Part shown: in pieces, positions 11,849 through 20,328 of the stretch
How the letters are laid out: every line of letters begins with the position of its first letter
Numbering within the stretch: the first letter of the stretch is position 1
NCBI RefSeq assembly: GCF_003052585.1
Contig: NZ_QASN01000021.1
Location: 62,001-126,000 of the forward strand
DNA: 64,000 nt
Direction: 5' to 3'
Origin: Pseudomonas mangrovi
GTDB taxonomy: Bacteria; Pseudomonadota; Gammaproteobacteria; Pseudomonadales; Pseudomonadaceae
Translations under genes and position numbers: made by a program
Notes under the pieces: model-generated
What the model saw: only the letters and a program-made list of their open reading frames with translations
Told to the model about the DNA's origin: nothing
Database searches by the model: none

Positions 11849-12571
11849 GTGATCGAGTTCAACATCGACCGATGGCACGCCTGGGCACCGGGCATCGACA
11901 GCCCCGATACCTGGTCCAGGTGGAGCGCCGCGCCCTGGCAGCCGCCGGCCTCGCCCGACTTGCAGCCCGACGTCAGCTTCCTGCCGGCCATGCAACGGCG
12001 CCGCCTCAGCCCTCTGGCGCGCATGGCCTTCGCCGTGGCCTGGCCGCTGGCCGAAGATCACGGCCCCATGCCACTGGTGTACGCCTCGCGCCACGGCGAA
12101 ACGCCGCGCAACTACGAACTGCTCTGCGAACTGGCGCGGGGCGAGGAGCTCTCGCCGACCCAGTTCAGCCTGTCGGTACACAACGCGATCATCGGCCTGT
12201 GGTCGATCATGCGCGGCGACACCAGCGAGATGAGCGCACTGTCCGCCGAAGCCGACGGCCTCGAACATGCACTGCTGGAAGCCTGCGCCCTGCTCGACGA
12301 AGGCGCGCCACGGGTGCTGTTGATGATCACCGAAGGTGTGCAGCCGGAGCCCTACCAGCCGTGGATCGACGACGCGCCCTTCCCCTACGCCCTGGCTCTG
12401 GTGATCAGCCCCGGCAGGCAATGGCGCCTGACGCTGGACAGCGCAGCCGGCGCCACTGAACCGAGCACCTGGCCGCATGCACTGAATCTGGTCCGGGCGC
12501 TGCTGGGCGACGCGGGAATGCCTGTGCATTCCTGCCGCGGTCGCCACTGGCACTGGCACGCCGCGCCATGA
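11849..12571 (+). CDS. apeC: Truncated beta-ketoacyl synthase-like protein (aryl polyene chain-length-factor partner)
   Basis: 240 residues beginning with GTG as MIEFNIDRWHAWAPG. It resembles the short Ketoacyl-synt_2 proteins that open aryl polyene operons: PLVYASRHGETPRNYELL and SPTQFSLSVHNAIIGLWSI are the recognisable blocks. The region that would hold the catalytic Cys of a ketosynthase reads SALSAEADGLEHALLEA, with no Cys, and the second half of a normal ~400-residue ketosynthase is missing. The inferred role is a non-catalytic partner of the ketosynthase encoded at 25559, fixing polyene length, as described for ApeO:ApeC. First gene of the operon; its stop overlaps the next ATG (ATGA). 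Confidence 0.75.
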   Translation: MIEFNIDRWHAWAPGIDSPDTWSRWSAAPWQPPASPDLQPDVSFLPAMQRRRLSPLARMAFAVAWPLAEDHGPMPLVYASRHGETPRNYELLCELARGEELSPTQFSLSVHNAIIGLWSIMRGDTSEMSALSAEADGLEHALLEACALLDEGAPRVLLMITEGVQPEPYQPWIDDAPFPYALALVISPGRQWRLTLDSAAGATEPSTWPHALNLVRALLGDAGMPVHSCRGRHWHWHAAP

Positions 12572-13356
12572 AGCAGCCCTACAGCGCACCGCGCCTGTGG
12601 CGCCAGTTCGCCACCGGACTGAGCTTTGCCTACTTCGGAATAGGCGGGCTGATCCTGCGCGTCGTCGTGTTCCCACTGCTCGGCCTGTTCGCCAGGGACG
12701 CCCGCGACCACCGTCGGCTGTCGCGCCTGGCCACCCATCGCACCTTCCGCGCGTTCGTCAACTTCATGCACCGCAGTGGCGTACTGACCTATCAGATCGA
12801 GGGCGCGGAACGCCTGGGTCGCCCAGGGCAACTGGTGATCGCCAACCATCCTTCGCTGATCGACGTGGTGGTGCTGATCTCGGTAATCCCCGACGCCAAC
12901 TGCATCGTCAAGCAGAGTCTGTGGCACAACCCCTTCACCCGCGGGCCGATCCGCGCCGCGCAGTACATCAGCAACAGCGGCAGCCTGGACATGCTCGAAG
13001 AGGCCGCCGATGCGCTGCGCGAGGGCCAGACGCTGATCGTCTTCCCCGAAGGCACCCGCACCACGCCGGGCCAACCGCCGGAATTCCATCGCGGCGCCGC
13101 CTCGATTGCCCTGCGTGGCGCCCAGGTGATCACCCCGGTGATCATCAGGGTGGAACCGACCACCCTGACCAAAGCGGAACCTTGGTACAGCGTTCCGTCG
13201 CGTCGATTCCACTTTCATCTGCGCGTGGGTCAGGATATCGACCCCCGACAGTTCACCGAACAGGGGCCGCTGCCCGTCGCTTCACGTAAACTCAACGACT
13301 GTCTGCACAACTACTATACGAAGGAGCTCGCCTCAGATGAGCGATCTGCAACATGA
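12568..13356 (+). CDS. apeD: 1-acyl-glycerol-3-phosphate acyltransferase-like protein (PlsC/LPLAT)
   Basis: 262 residues with an N-terminal hydrophobic segment (~15-40) for membrane attachment and a PlsC domain. The catalytic H(x4)D is H94-D99 in NHPSLID; the substrate-loop motif FPEGTRTTPG follows and IVKQSLWHNPF lies between. In aryl polyene loci this family is thought to acylate the lipid anchor carrying the pigment at the membrane; that is inference here, since no substrate can be read from sequence. It starts inside the stop of the preceding gene and overlaps the first ACP by 20 bases, so translation is coupled. A second, LpxL-like acyltransferase is encoded at 16893. Confidence 0.82.
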   Translation: MKQPYSAPRLWRQFATGLSFAYFGIGGLILRVVVFPLLGLFARDARDHRRLSRLATHRTFRAFVNFMHRSGVLTYQIEGAERLGRPGQLVIANHPSLIDVVVLISVIPDANCIVKQSLWHNPFTRGPIRAAQYISNSGSLDMLEEAADALREGQTLIVFPEGTRTTPGQPPEFHRGAASIALRGAQVITPVIIRVEPTTLTKAEPWYSVPSRRFHFHLRVGQDIDPRQFTEQGPLPVASRKLNDCLHNYYTKELASDERSAT

Positions 13357-13597
13357 AATCAAGCAGCTGATCATCGACGCCCTGGGCCTGGAAGACATGG
13401 GCCCGGACGACATCGGCTCGGATCAGACGCTCTTCGGCGAAGGCCTGGGCCTGGACTCGGTGGATGCCCTGGAACTCGGCCTGGCGATCCAGAAGCGTTT
13501 CGGCGTGAAGATCGACGCGGACTCCAAGGACACCCGCAAGCACTTCGCCAACGTGAACAGCCTGGCGGCCTTCGTGTCTGCCCAGCGCGCCGCCTGA
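13337..13597 (+). CDS. apeE: Acyl carrier protein 1
   Basis: 86 residues, small and acidic, with the phosphopantetheine attachment Ser41 in GLGLDSVDALELGLAI. The four-helix ACP pattern is complete. In aryl polyene synthesis the growing aryl-polyenoyl chain is carried on one of two ACPs; which does what cannot be told from sequence. The start lies inside the 3' end of the acyltransferase gene, after GAAGGAGC. A second ACP follows after 10 bases. Confidence 0.93.
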   Translation: MSDLQHEIKQLIIDALGLEDMGPDDIGSDQTLFGEGLGLDSVDALELGLAIQKRFGVKIDADSKDTRKHFANVNSLAAFVSAQRAA

Positions 13598-13607
13598 GGG
13601 GCTCGCC

Positions 13608-13865
13608 ATGCAGAACCGTGACGAGATATTTGCCAGCCTGCGCGACACCCTGGTCGAGCTGTTCGAACTGGAACCCGAGCGCATCACCCTGGACGCCAAC
13701 CTTTACGAAGACCTGGAGATCGACAGCATCGATGCGGTCGACCTGATCGACCATATCAAGCGCCAGATCGGCAAGAAGATTGCCGCCGAGGAGTTCAAGA
13801 GCGTCCGTACCGTGGGCGATGTGGTGACTGCCGTCGAGCGGCTGCTGCAGGGCGAAGACGCCTGA
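13608..13865 (+). CDS. apeF: Acyl carrier protein 2
   Basis: 85 residues with the phosphopantetheine Ser40 in LEIDSIDAVDLIDHI. It differs clearly from its neighbour (for example KRQIGKKIAAEEFKSVRTVGDVV), so this is not a recent duplication, and the two ACPs probably face different partners such as the ligase/starter and the elongation enzymes. An acidic, soluble protein that needs a phosphopantetheinyl transferase encoded elsewhere, since none is in the cluster. Confidence 0.93.
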   Translation: MQNRDEIFASLRDTLVELFELEPERITLDANLYEDLEIDSIDAVDLIDHIKRQIGKKIAAEEFKSVRTVGDVVTAVERLLQGEDA

Positions 13866-13929
13866 GCGGCCAAGGCCGCATGCGCAGGACCGGATCGATC
13901 ATGACCCACCCGACAGGCTTCGCCACCCG

Positions 13930-14475
13930 ATGAAACGCTGGATCGCAGCGGCCCTGCTACTGGCCGGGCTGGCTTACCCGTTTGCCGTCTACTTCGGCAT
14001 CGAGCACCTGTCGCCAAGGCTGTTCGCCCTGATGCTGGGCGGGCTCTGGCTGGCGCGCTCGCTGCTGGCGCCGAGCCGTCCCGGCGGGCGACTGCTGACC
14101 GGTGGCGCGCTGGGGTTCTGCCTGGCATTGGCGCTGCTCGACGACCCGGCCCTGCTGCGCTGGTATCCGGTGCTGGTGAATCTGGTGATGCTCGGCGTGT
14201 TCGGCATCACCCTGATCTACGGCCCGCCGCTGATCGAACGCCTGGCGCGCCTGCGCGAGCCGGAGCTGCCGCCGAAGGCGGTGCGCTACACGCGCCGGGT
14301 GACCCAGGTCTGGGTGCTGTTCTTCATCTTCAACGCGACCCTCGCGACGCTGCTGACCCTCTGGGCGCCGCTGTCCTGGTGGACGCTCTACAACGGCCTG
14401 ATCGCCTATCTGCTGATGGGCCTGCTGTTCGCCGGCGAGTGGCTGGTGCGACAGCGCGTACGGAATAGCGCATGA
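13930..14475 (+). CDS. apeG: Small multi-spanning membrane protein of aryl polyene clusters (COG4648-like)
   Basis: 181 residues with about five hydrophobic helices (~5-25, 28-45, 50-70, 78-97, 120-165). No enzymatic motif is visible. Proteins of this shape sit between the ACPs and the ligase in aryl polyene operons; the function is unknown, perhaps holding the synthase at the inner membrane. The 64-base gap before it contains a possible 10-codon frame (13901-13933) whose stop overlaps this ATG. Its own stop overlaps the next start (ATGA). Confidence 0.75.
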   Translation: MKRWIAAALLLAGLAYPFAVYFGIEHLSPRLFALMLGGLWLARSLLAPSRPGGRLLTGGALGFCLALALLDDPALLRWYPVLVNLVMLGVFGITLIYGPPLIERLARLREPELPPKAVRYTRRVTQVWVLFFIFNATLATLLTLWAPLSWWTLYNGLIAYLLMGLLFAGEWLVRQRVRNSA

Positions 14476-16148
14476 CCTGGATCTGTCTCGACCGCCTGCT
14501 GCTCGATGAGCATGCCGCGCCCCTGTTCCTGGCGCCGGCGCTGAACCACGCCACGCTGCGCGAGCGCGCCCTGCGCCTGGCCGGCGGCCTGCGGGCGCGT
14601 GGTGTGCAGCGCCTGGCGCTGCACCTGGAGGATGCCGGCGAGATGGCCGTGGCGCTGCTCGGCGCCTGGCGCGCCGGCGTTGCCGTGCTACTGCCGGCCG
14701 ACCTGCAGGCCGCCAGCCGCGCACGCCTGAGCCCACGCGTCGACCTGTGGCTGAGCGATCAGCCCGGTGACGCCCAGCTCGCGGAGCTGTTCGGCGAGCC
14801 ACTGCCCGCCGCCGCACTGGAGCTGGACGCCACCCTGCTGACGCTGTGCACTTCCGGTTCCAGCGGCGAGCCCAAGCTGATCGACAAGCAGCTGCGCCAG
14901 CTGGCCAACGAGCTGGATACGCTGGAGGCGCTCTGGGGTAGCGCGCTGGACGATGCCTGCGTGATCGGCAGCGTCGCCACCCAGCATATCTACGGCCTGC
15001 TGTTCCGCCTGCTCTGGCCGCTGTGCGCCGGCCGCCCGGCACTGCGCCGCGCGCTGCCATTCCCCGAGGACATCCAGCTGGCCAGCCGCGAACACGCCGC
15101 CTTCTGCTGGGTCGGCAGCCCGGCGCTGCTCAAGCGCATGGGCGACAACCTCGACTGGCCGGCGCTGCGCGCGGTGCGCAAGGTGTTCTCTTCCGGCGGC
15201 GCGCTGCCGGCCGACGCGGCGCAAGCGCTCCAGCAACGCCTCGGCCAGTGGCCGACGGAAATCTACGGCAGCTCGGAAACCGGCGGCATTGCCTGGCGCC
15301 AGGGCGGCAGCCTCTGGCAGCCCTTCGCCGGGGTCGAGATCGAGCAGGCAGCCGATGGTGCCCTGGCACTGCGCTCGCCCTGCCTGCCGCCGAACCATCG
15401 CGAACAGACCGCTGATGCGGTACGCATCGACGCTGACGGCCGCTTCGAGCTGCTCGGCCGGCTCGACCGCATCGTCAAGCTGGAAGAGAAGCGCGTCTCC
15501 CTGCCGATGCTGGAACAGGCGCTGGCGGCGCATCCCTGGGTCGCCGAGGCACGTCTGGGCGTGATCGAGGACAATCGCGCCTACCTCGGCGCCCTGCTGG
15601 TGCCCAGCAGCGAGGGCCTGCACGTGTTGCGCAACCAGGGCCGCCGCGTGCTGACCGAGGGCCTGCGCCAGCATCTCAAGGGCCATTGCGAGCCCCTCGC
15701 ACTGCCGCGCCGCTGGCGCCTGCTGCACGAGCTGCCGGGCAACGCCCAGGGCAAGCTTGGCCAGGCCGAGGTGGACACCCTGCTGGCGGCACCGCGCCCG
15801 GACAAACCGCAGATCCTCGACGCCCGCGAGCAGGACGGCGAGTGGCAGCTGCACCTGCGCATCCCGCTCGACCTGCGCTACTTCAGCGGCCACTTTCCCA
15901 GCACCCCGGTACTGCCCGGCGTGGTGCAGATCGACTGGGTCCTGCACCTGGCACCGGGCTACCTGACGATTCCGCCGCGCTTCGTCGGCATGGAAGTGCT
16001 CAAGTTCCAGCAACTGCTGCGCCCCGGCGACCTTGCCAGCCTGACCTTCCGCTTCGATCCTGCGCGCAACAAGTTGTACTTCTCCTACCAGATCGGCGAC
16101 AGCGCCGCCTCGTCCGGCCGCATCGTGCTCGGAGCAGCAGATGCCTGA
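14472..16148 (+). CDS. Adenylation (AMP-ligase) domain fused to a hot-dog dehydratase domain
   Basis: 558 residues in two parts. Residues ~1-440 are an ANL-type ligase: P-loop [47 protein letters not shown] and the catalytic Lys428 in GNAQGKLGQ. Residues ~455-558 are a hot-dog domain with the active-site His474 in [14 protein letters not shown], the FabA/FabZ-type motif. These correspond to ApeH (starter activation) and ApeI (dehydratase) of E. coli, which as I recall are separate genes there. The ligase would load an aryl acid onto an ACP; the dehydratase would act with the FabZ-like protein encoded at 26752. The frame is continuous across the junction, so this is a true fusion and not two genes. 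Confidence 0.88.
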   Translation: MTWICLDRLLLDEHAAPLFLAPALNHATLRERALRLAGGLRARGVQRLALHLEDAGEMAVALLGAWRAGVAVLLPADLQAASRARLSPRVDLWLSDQPGDAQLAELFGEPLPAAALELDATLLTLCTSGSSGEPKLIDKQLRQLANELDTLEALWGSALDDACVIGSVATQHIYGLLFRLLWPLCAGRPALRRALPFPEDIQLASREHAAFCWVGSPALLKRMGDNLDWPALRAVRKVFSSGGALPADAAQALQQRLGQWPTEIYGSSETGGIAWRQGGSLWQPFAGVEIEQAADGALALRSPCLPPNHREQTADAVRIDADGRFELLGRLDRIVKLEEKRVSLPMLEQALAAHPWVAEARLGVIEDNRAYLGALLVPSSEGLHVLRNQGRRVLTEGLRQHLKGHCEPLALPRRWRLLHELPGNAQGKLGQAEVDTLLAAPRPDKPQILDAREQDGEWQLHLRIPLDLRYFSGHFPSTPVLPGVVQIDWVLHLAPGYLTIPPRFVGMEVLKFQQLLRPGDLASLTFRFDPARNKLYFSYQIGDSAASSGRIVLGAADA

Positions 16149-16896
16149 CACCCTGGCCAGCCCGTTCCGCCCCTGCGCGGTGATCCCGGTGTACAACCAC
16201 GAGCATGCGCTGCCGGTGGTGGTCGAGAGCCTGCGCCAGTCGCACCTGCCCTGCCTGCTGGTCGACGACGGCTCCGCAGCGGCCTGCGCCGCCGTCATCG
16301 ACAGCCTGGCGGAGCAGGACGGCGTCCAGCTGCTGCGCCTGGCGCACAACCAGGGCAAGGGCGGTGCGGTGATGGCCGGCCTGCGTGAAGCGGCGCGGCA
16401 GGGATTCAGTCACGCGCTGCAGGTCGACGCCGATGGCCAGCATGACCTGGGCAACCTGGAAGACTTTCTCGAGATCGCCCGCGAGCAACCGCAGGCGCTG
16501 GTCTGCGGCTATCCGCAGTACGACGACAGCGTGCCGCGCGGCCGCCTCTACGGCCGCTACGCGACCCATGTGTGGGTCTGGATCAACACCCTGTCACTGT
16601 CGATCCGCGATTCCATGTGCGGCTTCCGCGTGTACCCGCTCGCCAGCACCATCGCGCTGATCGACAGCGAGCACATCGGCCGGCGCATGGACTTCGACAG
16701 CGACATCCTGGTGCGCCTGTTCTGGCGCCAGCAGCCGATGCGCTGGCTACCGGTGCGAGTGCATTACCCACTCGATGGCGTCTCGCACTTCCAGCTCTGG
16801 CGCGACAACTGGCTGATCTCGAAGATGCACGCGCGACTGTTCTTCGGCATGCTCTGGCGCGCGCCGACACTGCTCTGGCACAGGTTGCGCCGATGA
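16141..16896 (+). CDS. Family 2 glycosyltransferase
   Basis: 251 residues with a GT-A fold. CAVIPVYNHEHALPVVVESL at the N-terminus binds the nucleotide sugar, LLVDDG follows, and QVDADGQHDL carries the metal-binding DxD-type acidic cluster. It resembles dolichyl-phosphate-mannose-synthase-like enzymes. There are no strong membrane spans except a weakly hydrophobic C-terminus. In aryl polyene loci a glycosyltransferase plus acyltransferase (ApeJ) is expected; here the two are separate neighbouring genes. The start overlaps the end of the fusion gene by 8 bases. Donor and acceptor are unknown; the pigment head or its lipid anchor is the inferred acceptor. Confidence 0.87.
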   Translation: MPDTLASPFRPCAVIPVYNHEHALPVVVESLRQSHLPCLLVDDGSAAACAAVIDSLAEQDGVQLLRLAHNQGKGGAVMAGLREAARQGFSHALQVDADGQHDLGNLEDFLEIAREQPQALVCGYPQYDDSVPRGRLYGRYATHVWVWINTLSLSIRDSMCGFRVYPLASTIALIDSEHIGRRMDFDSDILVRLFWRQQPMRWLPVRVHYPLDGVSHFQLWRDNWLISKMHARLFFGMLWRAPTLLWHRLRR

Positions 16897-17831
16897 ACAA
16901 CGGACACTGGGCCGCGCACCGCGAACGCGGCAGCTATCTGCTGATGAAGTTCACCGTGGCCAGCTCGCGCGTGCTCGGCCGCCGCCTGCTCAGCCCGCTG
17001 CTGTACGCCATCGTGCTGTACTTCTTCCTCGCCGGCCGGGCGGCCCGCCAGAGCGTGCGCGAGTACCAGCAGAACCTCGCCGAATGGAGCGGACGCAGCG
17101 AGCTGCGGCCGACCCTGCGCTCGGTGTTCGGCCAGTTCATGGCCTTCGCCGACGCTCTGCTGGACAAGATCGATGTCTGGCACGGGCGAATCGGTTTTGC
17201 TGACATCGACATCGAGGACCCGGCCGGCATCCGCCCGCAATCCCATGCCCGCGAGGGTCGCGGGCAAATGCTGGTCGGCGCGCACCTGGGTAACCTCGAG
17301 GTGTGCCGGGCGATGGCCGAAAAGGGTGGTCGGGCCGTGCTCAACGTGCTGGTCCACACCAAGCATGCCGAGCACTTCAACCGCCTGCTCGGTGAGGCCG
17401 GAGCGAGCAACCTGCGCCTGGTCCAGGTCAGCGAGCTGGACGCCGGCACCATGCTGCAGCTGTCCCAGCGGCTGGATGCCGGCGAATGGCTGGCGATCGC
17501 CGGTGATCGGGTTGCCCTGCACGGCGGGCGCAACGTCAGCGTGGATTTCCTCGGCCGGCCGGCGGCCTTGCCACAGGGCCCCTGGCTGCTCGCCGGGCTG
17601 CTCGAGTGCAAGGTCAACCTGTTCTTCTGCCTCAAGCGCGGCGGACGCTACCGGGTGATCATGGAGCCGTTCGCCGAGCGCATCGCCTGGAAACGCAGCG
17701 AGCGCGAAGCGGTGATCCGCGAACATGCCCAGCGCTACGCCGAGCGCCTGGCCCATCATTGCCTGCAGGCGCCTCTGCAGTGGTTCAACTTCTTTGCCTT
17801 CTGGAAACAGCATGACGACAGCAAATCCTGA
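16893..17831 (+). CDS. LpxL/HtrB-type acyltransferase
   Basis: 312 residues with an N-terminal hydrophobic helix (~25-50, LLSPLLYAIVLYFFLAG) and the catalytic H(x4)E as H131-E136 in GAHLGNLEV, as in lipid A late acyltransferases. QWFNFFAFW near the C-terminus is also typical. It was placed at the ATG overlapping the glycosyltransferase stop (ATGA) rather than at in-frame codons further upstream inside that gene. It likely acylates the glycosylated or aryl polyene intermediate at the cytoplasmic membrane face. Together with the preceding gene it would equal a split ApeJ. Confidence 0.85.
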   Translation: MNNGHWAAHRERGSYLLMKFTVASSRVLGRRLLSPLLYAIVLYFFLAGRAARQSVREYQQNLAEWSGRSELRPTLRSVFGQFMAFADALLDKIDVWHGRIGFADIDIEDPAGIRPQSHAREGRGQMLVGAHLGNLEVCRAMAEKGGRAVLNVLVHTKHAEHFNRLLGEAGASNLRLVQVSELDAGTMLQLSQRLDAGEWLAIAGDRVALHGGRNVSVDFLGRPAALPQGPWLLAGLLECKVNLFFCLKRGGRYRVIMEPFAERIAWKRSEREAVIREHAQRYAERLAHHCLQAPLQWFNFFAFWKQHDDSKS

Positions 17832-19356
17832 ATCCGTAGTCTTTGGCGCCGCCCCCCTGCGCCTGGAACAGGTGGTGGCCCTGGCTCGCCAGCAGGCAGC
17901 CGCGCAGTTGCAGGACGACGACGCGTTCCGCCAGCGCATCGCCCGCGGCGCGCAGTTCCTCGACTCGCTGCTGGATCGCGAAGGGGTGATCTATGGCGTG
18001 ACCACCGGCTACGGCGACTCCTGCGTGGTGGCGGTGCCGCTGCATCAGGTCGAGGCGCTGCCGCGGCATCTGTTCACCTTCCACGGCTGCGGTCTGGGCA
18101 AGCTGCTCGAAGCGGACGCCACCCGCGCCGTGCTTGCCGCGCGCCTGCAGTCGCTGTGCCAGGGAGTTTCCGGCGTACGCCTGGAGCTGCTCGAACGCCT
18201 GCAGGCATTCCTCGCGCACGACGTGCTGCCACTGATTCCGGAGGAAGGTTCGGTCGGCGCCAGCGGCGACCTGACCCCGCTGTCGTACATCGCCGCCACC
18301 CTGTCGGGCGAGCGCGAAGTGCTGTTCAAGGGTGAGCGCCGCACGTCGGCGGACGTGCATCGCGAGCTGGGCTGGACACCCCTGGTGCTGCGCCCCAAGG
18401 AGGCCCTGGCGTTGATGAACGGCACGGCGGTGATGACCGGCCTGGCCTGTCTGGCCTACTCGCGCGCCGAGTACCTGCTGCAGCTGGCAACGCGCATCAC
18501 CGCCATGAACGTGATCGCCATGCAGGGCAACCCGGAGCACTTCGACGAGCGCCTGTTCGCCGCCAAGCCGCACCCCGGCCAGTTCCAGGTCGCCGCCTGG
18601 CTGCGCGAAGACCTGGCCATCGATGCGCCGACCGCGCCCCTGCACCGCCTGCAGGATCGCTACTCGCTGCGCTGCGCGCCGCATGTACTGGGCGTGCTGG
18701 CCGACAGCCTGGGCTTTCTGCGCCAGTTCATCGAGACCGAACTGAACAGTGCCAACGACAACCCTATCATCGACGGCGACGCCGAGCGCGTGCTGCATGG
18801 CGGGCACTTCTACGGCGGGCATATCGCCTTCGCCATGGACAGCCTGAAGAACCTGGTCGCCAACGTCGCCGACCTGCTCGACCGCCAGCTCGCGCTGCTG
18901 GTCGACACCCGCTACAACCATGGCCTGCCGAGCAACCTGTCGGGCGCGCCGGCCGCCACTGCGATGATCAACCACGGCTTCAAGGCGGTGCAGATCGGCA
19001 CCAGCGCCTGGACCGCCGAGGCACTGAAGAACAGCATGCCGGCCAGCGTATTCTCGCGCTCCACCGAGTGCCACAACCAGGACAAGGTCAGCATGGGCAC
19101 CATCGCCGCGCGCGACGCCATCCGCAGCCTGGAGCTGACCGAACAGGTCGCCGCCGCGACGCTGCTGGCCGCCCAGCAGGGTGTTTGGCTGCGCGAGCAG
19201 CAGGCCGATGCCCGGCCCCTGCCGCCGGCACTGGCAGCCATGCATGCGCAGCTGGCCGAGGACTTCGCCCCACTGATCGAAGATCGTGCGCTGGAGGCCG
19301 AGCTGCGCCTGTGCCTTGCGCGTATCCGCGCACAACACTGGAGGCTGTATGCGTAA
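17812..19356 (+). CDS. Aromatic amino acid ammonia-lyase (HAL/PAL/TAL family, MIO enzyme)
   Basis: 514 residues. The MIO cofactor-forming triad is A150-S151-G152 in GASGDLTPLSY; the catalytic Tyr61 is in YGVTTGYG; further family blocks are NDNPII and NQDKVSMGT. The enzyme removes ammonia from His, Phe or Tyr. By eye-alignment the substrate-selecting pair is F90-H91, not Ser-His (HutH) or His-Leu (R. sphaeroides TAL). Because it lies inside an aryl polyene operon with no hut genes, the inferred product is cinnamate or 4-hydroxycinnamate, as starter or precursor. The ATG lies in the last codons of the acyltransferase gene (20-base overlap), so the two are translationally coupled. Confidence 0.87.
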   Translation: MTTANPESVVFGAAPLRLEQVVALARQQAAAQLQDDDAFRQRIARGAQFLDSLLDREGVIYGVTTGYGDSCVVAVPLHQVEALPRHLFTFHGCGLGKLLEADATRAVLAARLQSLCQGVSGVRLELLERLQAFLAHDVLPLIPEEGSVGASGDLTPLSYIAATLSGEREVLFKGERRTSADVHRELGWTPLVLRPKEALALMNGTAVMTGLACLAYSRAEYLLQLATRITAMNVIAMQGNPEHFDERLFAAKPHPGQFQVAAWLREDLAIDAPTAPLHRLQDRYSLRCAPHVLGVLADSLGFLRQFIETELNSANDNPIIDGDAERVLHGGHFYGGHIAFAMDSLKNLVANVADLLDRQLALLVDTRYNHGLPSNLSGAPAATAMINHGFKAVQIGTSAWTAEALKNSMPASVFSRSTECHNQDKVSMGTIAARDAIRSLELTEQVAAATLLAAQQGVWLREQQADARPLPPALAAMHAQLAEDFAPLIEDRALEAELRLCLARIRAQHWRLYA

Positions 19357-19774
19357 GGGCGGCGTATTGCATGCCGAGGTCGAGATCGAAGTCCCCTTCT
19401 TCGACGTCGACAGCATGGATGTGGTCTGGCACGGCCACTACGTGAAGTACTTCGAGGTCGCCCGCTGTGCCTTGCTCGATCGCATCGGCCACGGCTACCG
19501 GCAGATGCGCGAAGCCGGCTTCGCCTGGCCGGTGATCGACCTGCAGCTGCGCTACGTGCGCGGCGCGGTGTTCGGCCAGAAGATCATCGTCCGCGCCGAC
19601 CTGATCGAGTGGGAGAACCGCCTGCTGATCAACTACCTGATCCGCGACGCGCAGAGCGGCGAGCGCATGACCCGCGGCAGCAGCACCCAGGTCGCGGTGG
19701 ACGTCGCCAGTCGCGAGATGCAGTTCAGCTCGCCTGCCGTGTTCGTCGATGCGGTAGCGAGGACACTGGCATGA
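19349..19774 (+). CDS. apeK: Hot-dog thioesterase (4-hydroxybenzoyl-CoA thioesterase-like)
   Basis: 141 residues. The N-terminal VPFFDVDSMDVVWHGHYVKY is the hot-dog thioesterase signature with the catalytic Asp in FDVDSMD. It is expected to hydrolyse or release acyl-ACP/CoA intermediates, or proofread the synthase. The ATG at 19349 is preceded by CTGGAGG; the open frame continues upstream but inside the ammonia-lyase gene. It overlaps that gene's stop by 8 bases, and its own stop overlaps the next ATG (ATGA). Confidence 0.85.
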   Translation: MRKGGVLHAEVEIEVPFFDVDSMDVVWHGHYVKYFEVARCALLDRIGHGYRQMREAGFAWPVIDLQLRYVRGAVFGQKIIVRADLIEWENRLLINYLIRDAQSGERMTRGSSTQVAVDVASREMQFSSPAVFVDAVARTLA

Positions 19775-20319
19775 GGGCGTTGCTGCTGGCCGCCCTGCTG
19801 CTTTGCACGGGCGTGCTCCAGGCCGAGACGGTCGACGAGCTGGAAGCACGTCTCGGCGCCCTGCGCCCGGTGAACGGCAGTTTCATCCAGGAGAAGCACC
19901 TGCGCGCGCTGCCGCAGCCGCTGACCAGCACCGGCCTGTTCGAGCTGACCCCCGAGCACGGCCTGCTCTGGCAGGTGCGCAGTCCTCTGCAGCAGGACTA
20001 TCGCATCGACGACAGCGGCATCTCCCGGCTTACCCCGCAGGGCTGGCAGGAACAGCCCGGACGCGACGCCGCAGCGCACCAGAGCCGGCTGTTCCTGTCC
20101 CTGCTGCGCGGTGACCGCAAGCGTCTGGAAGAGAACTTCGAGGTGCTCTACAAGGGTGACGACAACGCCTGGCAGGTCGAGCTACTGCCGCGCAGTAGCC
20201 TGATGCGCCAGGTTTTCACCCGGATAAGCGTCGAGGGCAGCGAGCATGTCGAACGCATCGAGCTGTTCGAGACCCAGGGCGACCGCACGCTGCTGCGCCT
20301 GACCAGCCAGTACCGCTGA
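19771..20319 (+). CDS. apeL: LolA-like outer-membrane lipoprotein carrier
   Basis: 182 residues with a signal peptide (MRALLLAALLLCTGVLQAE, cleavage likely after QA) and a LolA fold: NGSFIQEKHLRALPQPLTS, then ELTPEHGLLWQVRSP. The periplasmic protein would shuttle a hydrophobic cargo, here probably the acylated polyene, toward the outer membrane. Its closeness to the MMPL exporter gene (9 bases) fits a transport module. The true Lol-pathway LolA is normally next to ftsK, so this is a dedicated paralogue. Confidence 0.82.
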   Translation: MRALLLAALLLCTGVLQAETVDELEARLGALRPVNGSFIQEKHLRALPQPLTSTGLFELTPEHGLLWQVRSPLQQDYRIDDSGISRLTPQGWQEQPGRDAAAHQSRLFLSLLRGDRKRLEENFEVLYKGDDNAWQVELLPRSSLMRQVFTRISVEGSEHVERIELFETQGDRTLLRLTSQYR

Positions 20320-20328
20320 CGCGCCGCC

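Noticed and set aside
17812..19356. Plain histidine ammonia-lyase hutH
   Set aside because: It is embedded in an aryl polyene operon with no other hut genes, and the substrate-selecting pair differs from HutH.
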